Origin: Planctomycetota bacterium
GTDB lineage: Bacteria; Planctomycetota; Phycisphaerae; UBA1845
NCBI GenBank assembly: GCA_016860685.1
Contig: BOJX01000003.1
Span: 1-64,000 of the forward strand
DNA length: 64,000 bases
Direction: 5' to 3'
The number at the start of each line of letters is the position of its first letter. The first letter of the stretch is position 1. The notes beneath the pieces are model-generated. The model made no database searches, was not told the DNA's origin, and saw only the letters and a list, made by a program, of their open reading frames with translations. The translations under genes were made by a program, and so were the position numbers. This document shows positions 23,982-33,697 of the stretch, piece by piece.

Positions 23982-25445
23982 ATGACCTCAACTTGGTTCA
24001 AGATGATCGCGGTCGCGGTTCTCGGGGCGATGACCTCCGTGGCAGCGGCGCAAGGGGACGAACACGGGCTCCCGCTGGCGGCGTTCAAGTTCGGCCCCGA
24101 CGCGGCAGAATCGGTCTCGGTGGTCTCCCTGTCGTTTTCGACGGACGGGCGACTGCTGGTGGCGAACGGCGAATTCGAGACGGGCGCATCAAAGGGTGAC
24201 TTGGTGCAGACATGGGACATTGACAAGGGCGAGAAGCGTTTCTCCAAAGCCATTCGACGGGCAAAGTCGCCCTTCCCGGGATTTGGGTTCTGTGGTGGGG
24301 TTGTCGTTGTTGACGTATCCGTACCCGGTGCCGCACCCACGCGTGGCGGTCAACCTGCCCCCGACACCTTGACCCTCGTGGACGCGGTGAAAGGAATCCC
24401 GCTGGGGCGATGGCGGGCACCAGTCCTCAGCGGGTCGCTCGACGGTTCGTTTGATGCGGGAAGTGGGCCGACATCCGTCGGAGTCATGGACCTCGCCTCG
24501 GACGGAAGCCTCGTCGCCTTCGCGTGCAATCGCTTCACGGAGAACACCATTCGCACGAGCCCGGACGGCAAGCGGCTGCCCGGGGAGTCTGATTCGATCG
24601 TCCTCGTGCGGCCCCTTTCCGGCGAGGTCGTTCGCGTCATCCAACTGCCTGTCGCCCCGCATGAGATTGCACCAGGACTCCCGGGCGATCCCGTTCCGAT
24701 CAATATCCGCTGGATGGCGATCTCGCCTGCGGTGAAGTGCCTCGCCGCTCGCGACGACGATGGTCGCCTGTTTGTGTGGAGACTCGACACTGGCAAGGAA
24801 CTGGCTACGTTCAAGACTGCGGTGCGCGGTCGCCCGAAGTTCGACGAGAACGGAAGTGTCCTGCATCCAATCGAATGGATCGACGACGACACGCTCGTCG
24901 TGCGGCTCATGGATGGCTTGAACCAGGACGCAGCGCGGCGTTACCAGCGTTGGAGAGTTTCTGACAAATCAACCGAAACGCTCAGTTGGACCGTGCCCTC
25001 CAGCCCCCCTCAATCCACGTCGCGGCCCGGCCGGCTACCAATGCCGCAGGATGAACACGGCACCATGCCGTGGGCCGGAAAGGCGGCCTTCTCGCCCGAC
25101 GCACGTCTGGCGGTCTGCGTCGGCGAGCCTATCGTGACCAAGGCTCGCAAACACGGTGTCGAATCGGCATGGTTGGAAGTCTTCGCGGTACGAGACAAGA
25201 AACTGCTGGGGATGGTCCCGTGGCCCGTTGCGGACGCGGTGCCGGACATGCTGCGGTTTTCGGGTGATTCCAAACGCTTGGCACTGGCGAGCGCGGATGG
25301 ACACTTGTGGGTCACAAACACTGCCGATCTCGAGCAGGCGGTGCGGGCCTTCCCGGTGCCCGCAATCCAGCCGCCCGCCGATCCCGCGGACCCCGAACCG
25401 TCACGCGGGCGTCATCCGCGGCGTCCCGGGCGGCGTGGCCGGTGA
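23982..25445 (+). CDS. Secreted WD40-like beta-propeller protein B
   Basis: 487 aa, paralogous in layout to the preceding protein: signal peptide (MTSTWFKMIAVAVLGAMTSVAAA), then blade-like repeats (SLSFSTDGRLLVANG, AFSPDARLAVCVG, LRFSGDSKRLALAS). GAGGAG lies before the ATG. The C-terminus is proline/arginine-rich. The pair probably arose by tandem duplication and is cotranscribed. It converges with the giant methylase/helicase gene, leaving about 190 bp with no recognisable feature. Confidence 0.75.
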   Translation: MTSTWFKMIAVAVLGAMTSVAAAQGDEHGLPLAAFKFGPDAAESVSVVSLSFSTDGRLLVANGEFETGASKGDLVQTWDIDKGEKRFSKAIRRAKSPFPGFGFCGGVVVVDVSVPGAAPTRGGQPAPDTLTLVDAVKGIPLGRWRAPVLSGSLDGSFDAGSGPTSVGVMDLASDGSLVAFACNRFTENTIRTSPDGKRLPGESDSIVLVRPLSGEVVRVIQLPVAPHEIAPGLPGDPVPINIRWMAISPAVKCLAARDDDGRLFVWRLDTGKELATFKTAVRGRPKFDENGSVLHPIEWIDDDTLVVRLMDGLNQDAARRYQRWRVSDKSTETLSWTVPSSPPQSTSRPGRLPMPQDEHGTMPWAGKAAFSPDARLAVCVGEPIVTKARKHGVESAWLEVFAVRDKKLLGMVPWPVADAVPDMLRFSGDSKRLALASADGHLWVTNTADLEQAVRAFPVPAIQPPADPADPEPSRGRHPRRPGRRGR

Positions 25446-25635
25446 ACCGGCAGGCGTGGTCAATGCGGAGCTGTCAGTGGCGCTTGTCGGTCCGAACTGG
25501 GAGATTCTGAGGGAGTGATGGCTGAGGCGCTTGTATCGGTTCGCGGCGCATCCTCCCAGAAATGGGCCAGGAATCGTCAAAGGGCATGTCGTCGCCGTTT
25601 GCTCCCTCCCCTGCCTTGCTCGCTTCCTCCGGGCC

Positions 25636-28600
25636 TCAGAATCGGAATGAACGGGTATCCGTTGACGGATCGGCGCGCATTCCTCTGAATGCCCTCTCCG
25701 GAGTGTCGGGCGGTGTCGCCGCGTCCGTGCCGGAAGGCGATTCCGTGCGACGGCGAATGCGGACCGTGACGGGTTCCTCCGCATCGAGCCGGCGGTTGCC
25801 GGCGCGCTCGGGCGCCGCCTCGATGGTGTGTTCGGCTTTCAGCGCCTTGATCCGTTCGGCGAGTTCGGAAGCCGACGGCGGTGGCTCGTTGCCCGGTTCC
25901 GGCGTAGCACCGGACAGGCTGACCTTGAGTTGATCGCGCAGGCTGGTCAATGCAGATTGGTAAGCGTCATGGACGAAGGGCTTGCCGATGCGAGCCTGGT
26001 AGTCGCGAAGCTGGGCTTCCGCGATGGATAAGTCCTGTCGAACCCTGGCGATTTCGGCGCCATACGCACCGGCAAGGCGGTCGAGGGCGTTGAAGACGGC
26101 GCGCGGTCCGTGACTGCCCCGCAAGAGCCGGTCGTGCCGGGTTGTCGCCCCTTCAAGATAGACCTCGGCCGGGAACTGCGGATGCAGCACAAGGCCGAAC
26201 CGCAGGCCGCGAAACACGCCGAGAGGAATCCGGCGCTCCTGCCGGATCTCTCTCGGCAACGCATCCAGTTGACCGCCCAAGACGGAGGGCGCGTCCTCGC
26301 GTGAGTATGTGCGGCCCCCGATGGCAATGGGATCGCCGGCGCGAGCGGCGGCGACGGATTGGTCTGCGGTGAGGTTGGACAAGCGTTCTGACAGGCCGGC
26401 AATCGTGCCCGGCAAGTCGCGCACGCTGCGCCGGGCGACGTACTGCTCGTCGATGTGCTGCTTCTTCAAGAGTGCGAGCCGCTGCAATTCTGCGTCGGCC
26501 TCGGCCAAGGTCAGCACCGCGGGGTTGCCCGATGCAATCGCCTTGACCTCGGCGTAGGAGAGTTCCTGGCCGCCGACATCCTCGGCGCGACGCGCAGCAT
26601 TGTTGCCGGTGATGACCTGGCCGATGAAGCGGGCCTTGGTTTCGAGGGCCTGCCACATGTAGGCGTCGAATGAACCCTCCGTGACGTAGCGGTAGACCGC
26701 CACTTCCTTGTTCGTGTTTCCCTGGCGGAGAATGCGGCCCTCGCGCTGCTCGACCTCCGCCGGCTTCCACGGGGCGTCGAGATGATGCAGGGCCACCAGA
26801 CGTTGCTGCACGTTGGTGCCGGTGCCCATCTTTTGCGTGCTGCCGATCAGCACGCGCACCGAGCCGTTGCGGACTTTCTCGAAGAGCGCCTGCTTCTTGG
26901 CATCGGAATCGGCATCACCGATGGCCGCGATCTGCGCTCGCGGTATGCCGCCGGCGACCAGCTTCTCGATCACGTCGTCGTAGGCCGAGTATCCCCACGG
27001 GGTCGGGTGAACCCCCATGTCGCAGAAGATCATCTGCGTGCCTCGCGTCGCGGCCGTCCGCTCCCATATCGCGGCGACGTTCTCCACCATCCGGTTGACC
27101 TTCGAGCCGGCGAAATCCGCAGCGGCAGCCGAGAGCATTCTCGCGTCGATAGCGAGCTTGCGGCCGTCGGTAGTGATGTTCAGCGCGTTGTCTACGCGCG
27201 GGTCCACTTTCTCCGAACGCAGACGTTCGTAGCGTTCGACGAGTTTTTCCTGGAGGGCGTGCTGCTCCGCTGACATCGGGCAAGCGACGACGATCGGCTT
27301 GCCGGTTTCCAGTTGCGGCTGGGGCAGGTCGAGCATCCCGGCCGTCTGCACGTCGGAGAAGGCCCGGAACATCTGCTGGAGTTCCGGCAGGTTAGTGAAG
27401 CGGGCGAAGCGGCTCCGCGGCCGCAGCGACGCGCCGTCGGGAGAAATCTCCATCGTGTCGATCACTTCCCCGAACGTGGCCGCCCAGGCGTCGAAGTGCT
27501 CCAATCCGCGGGTCTTGAGTCCGTCCGGGTCGAGGAACCGCTGCATGGTGTACATCTCCACCATCGTGTTGGAGATCGGCGTTCCGGTGGCGAAGGTGAC
27601 GCCGTGGCCGGCATGTTGCTCGCCCAGAAAGCTCGCCTTCATGTATACGTCGAAGGCGCGTTCGCTGCCGCCGGTCTGGATGCCGGCGACACGCTCCATC
27701 TTGGTCGGCGTCTCCAGATTCTTGAAGAAGTGCGCCTCGTCGATGAAGACATGATCGACGCCGAGTTCGTCGAACACCAACCCGTCGTCTTTTTTGTCCT
27801 CGGCAAGCAGGTCTTTCAGGCGTTCCACGCGAGCCGCCTTCTGTTTCTCAATCGCCTTGATGAGATTGCGGTTGGAACCCTTTGCCTCGGCGTGCTCGCG
27901 CAGCAGCTCGTCGTATTCGGCGATCTGCTCGATGAGGAACTTCTCCTGGTAATCCCGCGACATGCCGATCCGCTCGAACGATGAATGGGTCACGAGAATG
28001 CCGTCCCATTCGCCGCTGGCAATCTTGGCGGTCAGAAGCTTGCGGCGGTCCCGGCTCAGGTCGTCCTTGGTGGCGACGAGCAACTTGGCGTTGGGATAGA
28101 GCTGCATGAACTCGCGGGCGAACTGCTCCAGCAAGTGATTGGGAACGACGTACATGGGCTTCTTGATGAGGCCGGCCTGCTTCATCTTCATGCCGGTGGC
28201 CGCCATCGTGTAGGTCTTGCCCGCGCCGACGGCGTGGGCGAGCAGCGTGTTGCCGGAACTCATCCCCCGCCACACGGCGTCGGCCTGGTGCGGCCGAAGC
28301 CGGATCGTCTGGTTCATGCCGGGGAAGTCCAGGTGCGAGCCGTCGAAGAGACGCGGCCGGAGGTTGTTGTACGTGTCGTTGTAGAGCCGCACCAGCCGCT
28401 CGGTTCGCTCTGGATCGGTGAAGACCCATGCGCGGAAGCGCTCCTTGATGAGCTTTTGCTTTTCACGTGCCGCCATCGTGTCTTCCTGGTTGACCACGCG
28501 CTCCTCGCGGTCGCCGTGGTCGATCACGTCGTAGATGACGGGGGACTTCATGTTCAGGGCGAGTTCGAGCAACCACGTTCCGTTGGCGCGCGCGGTGCCG

Positions 28601-30819
28601 TACTCGGAGGTTGCGGCGACGGACGCTTTCGCAGCGTGCCCCGCGTCAAGGTTCCAGACGGCATCTTTCTGAAGGTGAGCGACCGGGACTGCGGACGGCT
28701 CGACGTGGAACAGGTCGGCCGCGAATGCCTGGATGTCGGACGCGGGAATCCACGGCGCACCGAGATTCGCGTCGATATCGCCGGGCAACACGTCCTCGGG
28801 CTGCACGCGCCGCAAGGTCTCGGCGTTGCGGGCGTAAGCGGGGCCGGCCTGCTCGGCCCTGGCGAGCTTGGCGCGCACGTTGCCGGACAAATAGGCATCG
28901 GCAGTCTTCCACGTCTGCGATTCCGGGTCGTGGAAGATCAGGTCTCCCAGTTCGGTAATGACCTGCTCCTCGGGCTTGCCGTAGAGGCCGGCGATGAACG
29001 GCAAATCCACCGTTCCCCGCTGGTTGAGTGAAACGAGCAAGCCTTCCTCGGCGCTGCGGACGTGGGTGACGGGCGGCGTCTTGCCGACCACATCCTTCGT
29101 CATGATGGCGGCCCTGGCAGCTTTTCCCGTGACCTCGTCGTACTCCTCCAGCGACATGACCAGCATGGCGTCGGGGTCTTCGCTGAACTTCACGAGGTTG
29201 GGCCGGCGGCGGATCACGTTCCCGTCGCCGGTTGCATTGAACGTGGTCTTGTTGATCGGGCCATACGCACTTTGGAATCGGTCGTAGGCGCGATTGAGAT
29301 CCCGGCGTGCCGAGTCGCGGTGTTCCGCGGGCCAGCCCTCGTTCTGCGATTGCAGCACGCGGCGCGCGCGGTCGCGCAAATCGACCAGTGCGGCCAGTCG
29401 CCGGCCGGTCCGCGTTCCGTTCGCTTTCAGCGTGGTTCCGCCGTACACCACGGGCACGGCCTGTCTGCCTACCGACTGGCAGAGCGTCTGGTCGGGGCCG
29501 ACGAAGAAGCTCCCTTCGTTGATGTGGCGTTCGGGCGGCGGCGGTGAGAACGCCGCGACCGGCTCTTGTTCTTCGGTCGGAGATGCTTGCGATGGAGCGA
29601 ACTCCGGCAATCGGCGGATGGCGTTCTTTAGCTGGCCGGCCAACTCGCCGTTGCCGACGACGCTGTACCCCTCTCCGCCGTAGAGCGTGTCCTTCCGCGT
29701 CCAGGAGCCGAGGACCATTTCGGGATGACTGAGGAAGTAGCGATTGACTGGGACCGCGACCCCTTCGACGGCCAGCGGCGCGATGCCGAGCCACTGCGGG
29801 TCGGCGTGATGTGCCGGTTCATTCGCGGCGCGTTTGCGCAGAAAAACGATGTCGGTGACGACGGCGGTGCCTTCGCGCTTGAAGGCGTCGGACGGCAGCC
29901 GAACCGCCCCGACGAAATCAGCCTTCGCCGCGAGGTATTCGCGGATGGCGGCATTCTGCTTGTCGAGCGTGAAGTGCGTCGTGACAAGCGCGAGCACGCC
30001 GCCGGGCTTCAAGGCATCCACGGACTTGGCGAGAAAGTAATCGTGGATCGACAGCTTCTGCCCGTGATAGTCGAGCTTGATGTCGGCGAACGGCACGTTG
30101 CCGATCACCGCGTCGATGCGATCCGCCGGCAGACGGGTGTCGCGGAAGCTCTCAATGCGGATGTCCTGGTCGGGGTGAAGCGCCCTAGCGATGCGCCCCG
30201 AAACGGAATCCAGTTCGACGCCGATGAAGCGATAGCGGTCGCTTCCCTGGCTCATGAAGTTGCCGGTGCCGCATCCGGGTTCCAGGATCACGGCGTTGCC
30301 GGGAACGCCTAACCGCGTGATGGCCTCATGGATGGCCGCGATGACGGTGGGAGACGTGTAGAAGGCGTTGAAGGTCGTGCGTTTGGCGCTGTCGTACTCC
30401 GCGGGGCTGAGAAGCGCCCTCAACTCCTCGCCCAAGCCCTGCCATGCGGCATCCTTGTAGTTGCCGGTTACTGGGTCGGGAAAGATCGACAGGGCGACCG
30501 GACCGAAGCCGGCGAAACGCGAGAGCACCTGCTTCTCGTCCGGCGAGGCAAGCCGCTGCTCGTCCTCGATTCGCTTGAGCGTGCGGATGGCGGCGATGAT
30601 GTCGCGGGCTTTCCCCTTCTCGCCGCCGGCGATCTGGCCGGACGAAGCCGGCGCCATGTCTTCAGGCCGGGACGCGGGCGAATCGGAAGGTCGGGGTGCT
30701 TCGGTAGATGCCGCGGTGTTGCCGACCGGGGCCTGCGAGTCTTCTCTCGGCCCTGGCGGTTCTGGTTTGTCAGCGGCCGGCTCAGTCGGAAGCGCGTCAA
30801 ACAGCGACGGAGTTCGCAA
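25636..30819 (-). CDS. Giant methyltransferase-helicase fusion (DarB-like anti-restriction type)
   Basis: About 1727 aa. An N6-adenine methyltransferase region has motif I LEPGCGTGNF and motif IV NVPFADI. It is followed by an SF2 helicase with HAVGAGKT (Walker A), FIDEAH (motif II), TGTPISN and QREGRILRQGN (motif VI). Such fusions occur on plasmids, ICEs and phages; P1 DarB is the best known and guards DNA from restriction. The start is uncertain: a TTG at 30,819 lies just past the stop of the preceding small gene, while the open frame upstream overlaps that gene and looks non-coding. Confidence 0.8.
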   Translation of the reverse strand: MRTPSLFDALPTEPAADKPEPPGPREDSQAPVGNTAASTEAPRPSDSPASRPEDMAPASSGQIAGGEKGKARDIIAAIRTLKRIEDEQRLASPDEKQVLSRFAGFGPVALSIFPDPVTGNYKDAAWQGLGEELRALLSPAEYDSAKRTTFNAFYTSPTVIAAIHEAITRLGVPGNAVILEPGCGTGNFMSQGSDRYRFIGVELDSVSGRIARALHPDQDIRIESFRDTRLPADRIDAVIGNVPFADIKLDYHGQKLSIHDYFLAKSVDALKPGGVLALVTTHFTLDKQNAAIREYLAAKADFVGAVRLPSDAFKREGTAVVTDIVFLRKRAANEPAHHADPQWLGIAPLAVEGVAVPVNRYFLSHPEMVLGSWTRKDTLYGGEGYSVVGNGELAGQLKNAIRRLPEFAPSQASPTEEQEPVAAFSPPPPERHINEGSFFVGPDQTLCQSVGRQAVPVVYGGTTLKANGTRTGRRLAALVDLRDRARRVLQSQNEGWPAEHRDSARRDLNRAYDRFQSAYGPINKTTFNATGDGNVIRRRPNLVKFSEDPDAMLVMSLEEYDEVTGKAARAAIMTKDVVGKTPPVTHVRSAEEGLLVSLNQRGTVDLPFIAGLYGKPEEQVITELGDLIFHDPESQTWKTADAYLSGNVRAKLARAEQAGPAYARNAETLRRVQPEDVLPGDIDANLGAPWIPASDIQAFAADLFHVEPSAVPVAHLQKDAVWNLDAGHAAKASVAATSEYGTARANGTWLLELALNMKSPVIYDVIDHGDREERVVNQEDTMAAREKQKLIKERFRAWVFTDPERTERLVRLYNDTYNNLRPRLFDGSHLDFPGMNQTIRLRPHQADAVWRGMSSGNTLLAHAVGAGKTYTMAATGMKMKQAGLIKKPMYVVPNHLLEQFAREFMQLYPNAKLLVATKDDLSRDRRKLLTAKIASGEWDGILVTHSSFERIGMSRDYQEKFLIEQIAEYDELLREHAEAKGSNRNLIKAIEKQKAARVERLKDLLAEDKKDDGLVFDELGVDHVFIDEAHFFKNLETPTKMERVAGIQTGGSERAFDVYMKASFLGEQHAGHGVTFATGTPISNTMVEMYTMQRFLDPDGLKTRGLEHFDAWAATFGEVIDTMEISPDGASLRPRSRFARFTNLPELQQMFRAFSDVQTAGMLDLPQPQLETGKPIVVACPMSAEQHALQEKLVERYERLRSEKVDPRVDNALNITTDGRKLAIDARMLSAAAADFAGSKVNRMVENVAAIWERTAATRGTQMIFCDMGVHPTPWGYSAYDDVIEKLVAGGIPRAQIAAIGDADSDAKKQALFEKVRNGSVRVLIGSTQKMGTGTNVQQRLVALHHLDAPWKPAEVEQREGRILRQGNTNKEVAVYRYVTEGSFDAYMWQALETKARFIGQVITGNNAARRAEDVGGQELSYAEVKAIASGNPAVLTLAEADAELQRLALLKKQHIDEQYVARRSVRDLPGTIAGLSERLSNLTADQSVAAARAGDPIAIGGRTYSREDAPSVLGGQLDALPREIRQERRIPLGVFRGLRFGLVLHPQFPAEVYLEGATTRHDRLLRGSHGPRAVFNALDRLAGAYGAEIARVRQDLSIAEAQLRDYQARIGKPFVHDAYQSALTSLRDQLKVSLSGATPEPGNEPPPSASELAERIKALKAEHTIEAAPERAGNRRLDAEEPVTVRIRRRTESPSGTDAATPPDTPERAFRGMRADPSTDTRSFRF

Positions 30820-30824
30820 CCATT

Positions 30825-31142
30825 TCAGGCGTGCGACGTGTGACGGCGGATGAACGCGATTGCGGCGTCCAGCGAGAGCGGTTGCGGATCGTTCGGAGGA
30901 AACGCGAGCCGCAAACGACTCTCCACTTCCTGGAGGGCGATCTCCAGAGCCGCGCTCGCGGCCTGGCTCGGGTCGATGTCCGGCCTGTCCTCGGTCAGAT
31001 TCTCCTTCCAGGATTCGTGGCGGGTCTTCAGCTCCCCGGCGAAGTTGTCCACCACGGCGAGCAGCTTCCGCTTCCTGCGTAGCAGGTCGTGGAGCTTCGG
31101 TCGCTGTCGCAGAAGTTGGAGGATGATCGTCTTGTACTGCAT
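30825..31142 (-). CDS. Hypothetical helical protein upstream of the methylase-helicase
   Basis: 105 aa, starting MQYKTIILQLLRQRPKLHDLL with GGAGG 5 nt upstream. It is mostly helical and charged (RRKRKLLAVVDNFAGELKTRHESWKENL), with a C-terminal AIAFIRRH. No domain recognised. Proteins of this kind often precede the DarB-like gene on mobile elements, and here the stop lies 6 bp before the proposed TTG start, so the two are likely cotranslated. Confidence 0.7.
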   Translation of the reverse strand: MQYKTIILQLLRQRPKLHDLLRRKRKLLAVVDNFAGELKTRHESWKENLTEDRPDIDPSQAASAALEIALQEVESRLRLAFPPNDPQPLSLDAAIAFIRRHTSHA

Positions 31143-31380
31143 GTTGACCTCCATCGTGTGAATCGGGCGGTTCTTCCAGGGCGACTGGCGGATCATCGGG
31201 ATCGGACTCGAACGGCAAGAATGGATGCTGCGGGGGGCGCGACCTCCGGCGCATGGTCAGGAACGATCACGGTTTTTTCGTTCCCGACCTGCACGTCGGC
31301 CCTTGGGTCGTCTATTTGGCGTTCGACCAGCCATGTTCCCGCATTGTGGTTATTCACGATTTCACATAGCACACTCTGGA

Positions 31381-31640
31381 GCTTGACTCAATCGGAAAGG
31401 TCGAAACGAATGAATCGTCCGCGACTGATGTCGGTGGGTGACGGATCGGCGAGCATTCCCCTGAATGCCCACTTCCCGACTCACCGAGACTCGCAGCCAC
31501 AGCTTCCTGGACAGTCCGCGCAACACTCGGGAACACCGGTGTCGCCTTCTCGTCTCGTTTCAGTTGATGTTTCTCTTTCAGGGCATCATCGGCCGTCGCC
31601 GTCGCCAGCGCTGTGGGGGCGCGCTCGGCGCCGGCCTTCA
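31381..31640 (-). pseudogene. Decayed C-terminus of a second methylase-helicase
   Basis: The minus-strand frame around here contains ALKEKHQLKRDEKA and, near 31,440-31,470, HSGECSPIRHPP. These line up with ALKAEHTIEAAPERA and AFRGMRADPSTD at the C-terminus of the giant protein. At DNA level, GACGGATCGGCG and GCATTCC(C/T)CTGAATGCCC recur in both places. The remnant is short and has no start, so it looks like the leftover of a related gene after an exchange. Confidence 0.45.
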
Positions 31641-31704
31641 TGGGTGGTGGTATTGAAGTATAAGAAAGAGCACGGGCGCAACTCGTTGATTTATCTCGCT
31701 CCGA

Positions 31705-31824
31705 ACCGTCACGACTTGTCGGTCGGCCGTCAGGACCAGTCGGCATACCGACAGAAACCGCTTGCGCCTTTGTCGGTCATGTGCCAGTGTGTTGACTGTC
31801 TACAGACACATTCGGAGGCGGAAA
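31705..31824 (+). other. Candidate replication origin/operator region before the replication gene
   Basis: TTGTCGGTC occurs at about 31,717 and TTTGTCGGTC at about 31,771, with the dyad TCGGCATACCGA between them and a TGTCT-AC-AGACA dyad at about 31,798. Iteron-like repeats and dyads just before a replication-initiator gene are usual for plasmid origins. The repeats are few, so this is tentative. Confidence 0.35.
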
Positions 31825-32451
31825 ATGACGGCAGAACGACAGACCGCGGCGGTGTCCGCGAATCAGATCAGTACGAAGCGGGGCTTCCCTGTCTACCGCA
31901 CGAATCCGAGCGTGCCGTCGGCGAACGGGATCACGACGCGGACCAAGCGGTTCCACGTGCCCGGCGGCAGGGGCTCGGTCATCGTGGATAACAGCAGCGG
32001 CGAGATCAAGGGCCTCGGCGGCATGGGCTTCTGGTGGGAAGAGGAAGTGGACAGCAGCCGGTTCGTGAAGCTCTTCCTCGACGGCATCAAGCAGGCGGCG
32101 GACCTCTCGAAGACGGGGATGCAGGTCTTTGAACTCGTCTACCACGAAATGCGGGCCAATCCCGGATCGGACGAAATCAAGCTGAATCAGTACGTGGCGA
32201 AGGATAACGGGATCAACGACCGAACCTATCAGCGCGGCGTGCGGGAGTTGCTGGAGAAAGAGTTCCTGTACCGGAGTCCGAGCGACGGCGTGTTCTTCGT
32301 GAACATCCGGTTCATGTTCAACGGCGACCGCCTCGCCTTCGTGCGGTCGTACCACTTGAAAGGCGCCGGCCGGCAACAGGAGCTTCAACTCGGCGACACG
32401 GCGGCGCTCCCCTCGCCCCCGCCGGTTGGTTCGGTGGATCAAGACAGATAG
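31825..32451 (+). CDS. Plasmid-type replication initiator (winged-helix)
   Basis: 208 aa. After a 60-residue N-terminus, the central region reads LSKTGMQVFELVYHEMRAN...VAKDNGINDRTYQRGVRELLEKEFLYRSPSDGVFFVNIRFMFNGDRLAFV, a winged-helix layout like RepL/RepA-type plasmid initiators. GGAGGCGG lies before the ATG at 31,825; a longer start is less likely. It is next to partition genes and putative iterons, so the element probably replicates transiently or can persist as a plasmid after excision. Confidence 0.65.
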   Translation: MTAERQTAAVSANQISTKRGFPVYRTNPSVPSANGITTRTKRFHVPGGRGSVIVDNSSGEIKGLGGMGFWWEEEVDSSRFVKLFLDGIKQAADLSKTGMQVFELVYHEMRANPGSDEIKLNQYVAKDNGINDRTYQRGVRELLEKEFLYRSPSDGVFFVNIRFMFNGDRLAFVRSYHLKGAGRQQELQLGDTAALPSPPPVGSVDQDR

Positions 32452-32750
32452 CCGTGCGTGCGAAGCCAAGGCTCGATGGCTTGCTCCAGGATGTCCTGGA
32501 GCGTGTTCGGCTCGATGCCCTTCAACTGGCGCTCCAGCGATGCGCGTTTCAGCGCCGCCGCGAAGTCGGCGCGGACGCGAGTGCTGATCGGAGCGCGGTT
32601 CACCACGGCTGCGGCCGGATCGGCGGCAGTCGTCGTCGGCTGTCGGGTTCCGGCATTCGTCTTTCCTGCGTGGATGAACTCCCGGGCAACGGCCGCATCA
32701 ACTCCCGGCGTCGCTTTGAGTCCATCGGTGAGTGAGCGGCGTTCGACCAT
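32439..32750 (-). CDS. Small partition-associated protein downstream of ParA
   Basis: 103 aa. The C-terminal half (VRADFAAALKRASLERQLKGIEPNTLQDILEQAIEPWLRTHGYL) looks like a ribbon-helix-helix domain with an extended C-terminal helix, as in small centromere-binding proteins that accompany ParA. The N-terminal half is low-complexity. It lies 12 bp after the ParA gene and overlaps the replication gene's end on the opposite strand by 13 bp. It is a likely centromere-binding partner of ParA. Confidence 0.65.
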   Translation of the reverse strand: MVERRSLTDGLKATPGVDAAVAREFIHAGKTNAGTRQPTTTAADPAAAVVNRAPISTRVRADFAAALKRASLERQLKGIEPNTLQDILEQAIEPWLRTHGYLS

Positions 32751-32762
32751 GTGTCCCCTTCC

Positions 32763-33440
32763 CTACGTTGATGCCGGCTGCCGTCGCATGGACGGCTTCG
32801 CGGTCTTGCGGACCGCCTCGGGGACCAGCTCGCGGAAGAGCCGGTCAACTTCGATGGCTGCCTCCCGCGCGCGTGATCCCAGTTGCCAGACGACCGCCGC
32901 CTGGCCCGGCGCGTCGGCGTAAATCTGGCGCAGCGTCATGAACGTCGGCGTGATGGGAAGCTTCAGCAAAGCCGCGGCTTCCCGCATGTCCTGCGTGAGC
33001 CGGTAGTTTTTTCCGACCATGCTGAGCACGATCTTGGCCTTGGGCATCCCGGAGCGAATCTTCTGCGCCTGGCGCAGCACCTTCGTGGCCGCGTCAAGCG
33101 CCCGGATTTCCAGCATGGATGCCTTGCACGGAACGATCGCCGTATCCGCCACGAGCAGCAACGCCCTGCTCGTTTCGGCAAGGCTCCCCGGCCCGTCGGC
33201 CACGACGTAGTCGGTGTCCTGGGCGAGCATCGGCAGGTCGCTGATGATGTCGTCCGGGTCGCGTAGGCAAAGCGCCTTGACCTGCGGAGCGGCCTCACGA
33301 ATCCACTGCGACGATGACTGTTGGGTATCGCAGTCGGCGAGCGTCACCCGGTGGCCCTGTTTGTCGAGCCAAGCGGCCAGGTGGACGGCGAGTGTCGATT
33401 TCCCGACCCCGCCCTTGGAGTTCGCCACGGCGATAATCAT
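32763..33440 (-). CDS. parA: ParA-type partition ATPase
   Basis: 225 aa. The deviant Walker A motif SKGGVGKST is at residues 8-16, followed by VTLADCDTQQSS (A') and VVADGPGSL (Walker B region). Short ParA proteins of this size (type Ib) lack an N-terminal HTH and work with a small RHH partner, which is present next door. No Shine-Dalgarno is seen; a TAGCAA box lies only 10 bp before the ATG, so translation may be leaderless. A repeat array upstream is the probable centromere. Confidence 0.9.
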   Translation of the reverse strand: MIIAVANSKGGVGKSTLAVHLAAWLDKQGHRVTLADCDTQQSSSQWIREAAPQVKALCLRDPDDIISDLPMLAQDTDYVVADGPGSLAETSRALLLVADTAIVPCKASMLEIRALDAATKVLRQAQKIRSGMPKAKIVLSMVGKNYRLTQDMREAAALLKLPITPTFMTLRQIYADAPGQAAVVWQLGSRAREAAIEVDRLFRELVPEAVRKTAKPSMRRQPAST

Positions 33441-33441
33441 G

Positions 33442-33690
33442 CTTGATTGCTAGCACGATTTCATGCTGGCTGGCAAGCAGTATTTATTGACTGCATGATG
33501 GCACGCAGTCATGCCAGCAAGTCGGATGGCTGGCAAGCAGGCATGTCAGCTTTCCATCCATCTGTCTTTCTGGCTGTCCTGCTCTCCATCATGCTGTCCG
33601 TCATGCCTGCAATCATGACGGACAGCAAGCCTGCATGATGGCTGGCTTGCCGTCTGGCTGTCATGCTTTCATGCTGGCTTTCACGGTGAA
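33442..33690. repeat. Partition-site-like repeat array upstream of parA
   Basis: About 250 bp packed with short repeats: GGCTGGCAAGCAG twice (33,468 and 33,528), TGCATGATGGC twice (33,492 and 33,632), TCATGCTGGCT twice, and many TGGCTG/CATGC words in both orientations. It differs sharply in composition from its surroundings and contains no reading frame. Its place directly upstream of parA fits a centromere (parS/parC) and autoregulatory operator. Confidence 0.65.
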
Positions 33691-33697
33691 AGACGGC

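Noticed and set aside
30820-31254. Extension of the methylase-helicase frame to an ATG at 31,254
   Set aside because: The extra 145 residues are Pro/Arg/Glu-rich without conserved features and overlap the well-formed 105-aa gene.
33442-33690. CRISPR array
   Set aside because: Repeat words are short, irregularly spaced and in both orientations, with no spacers of constant length and no cas genes in the window.
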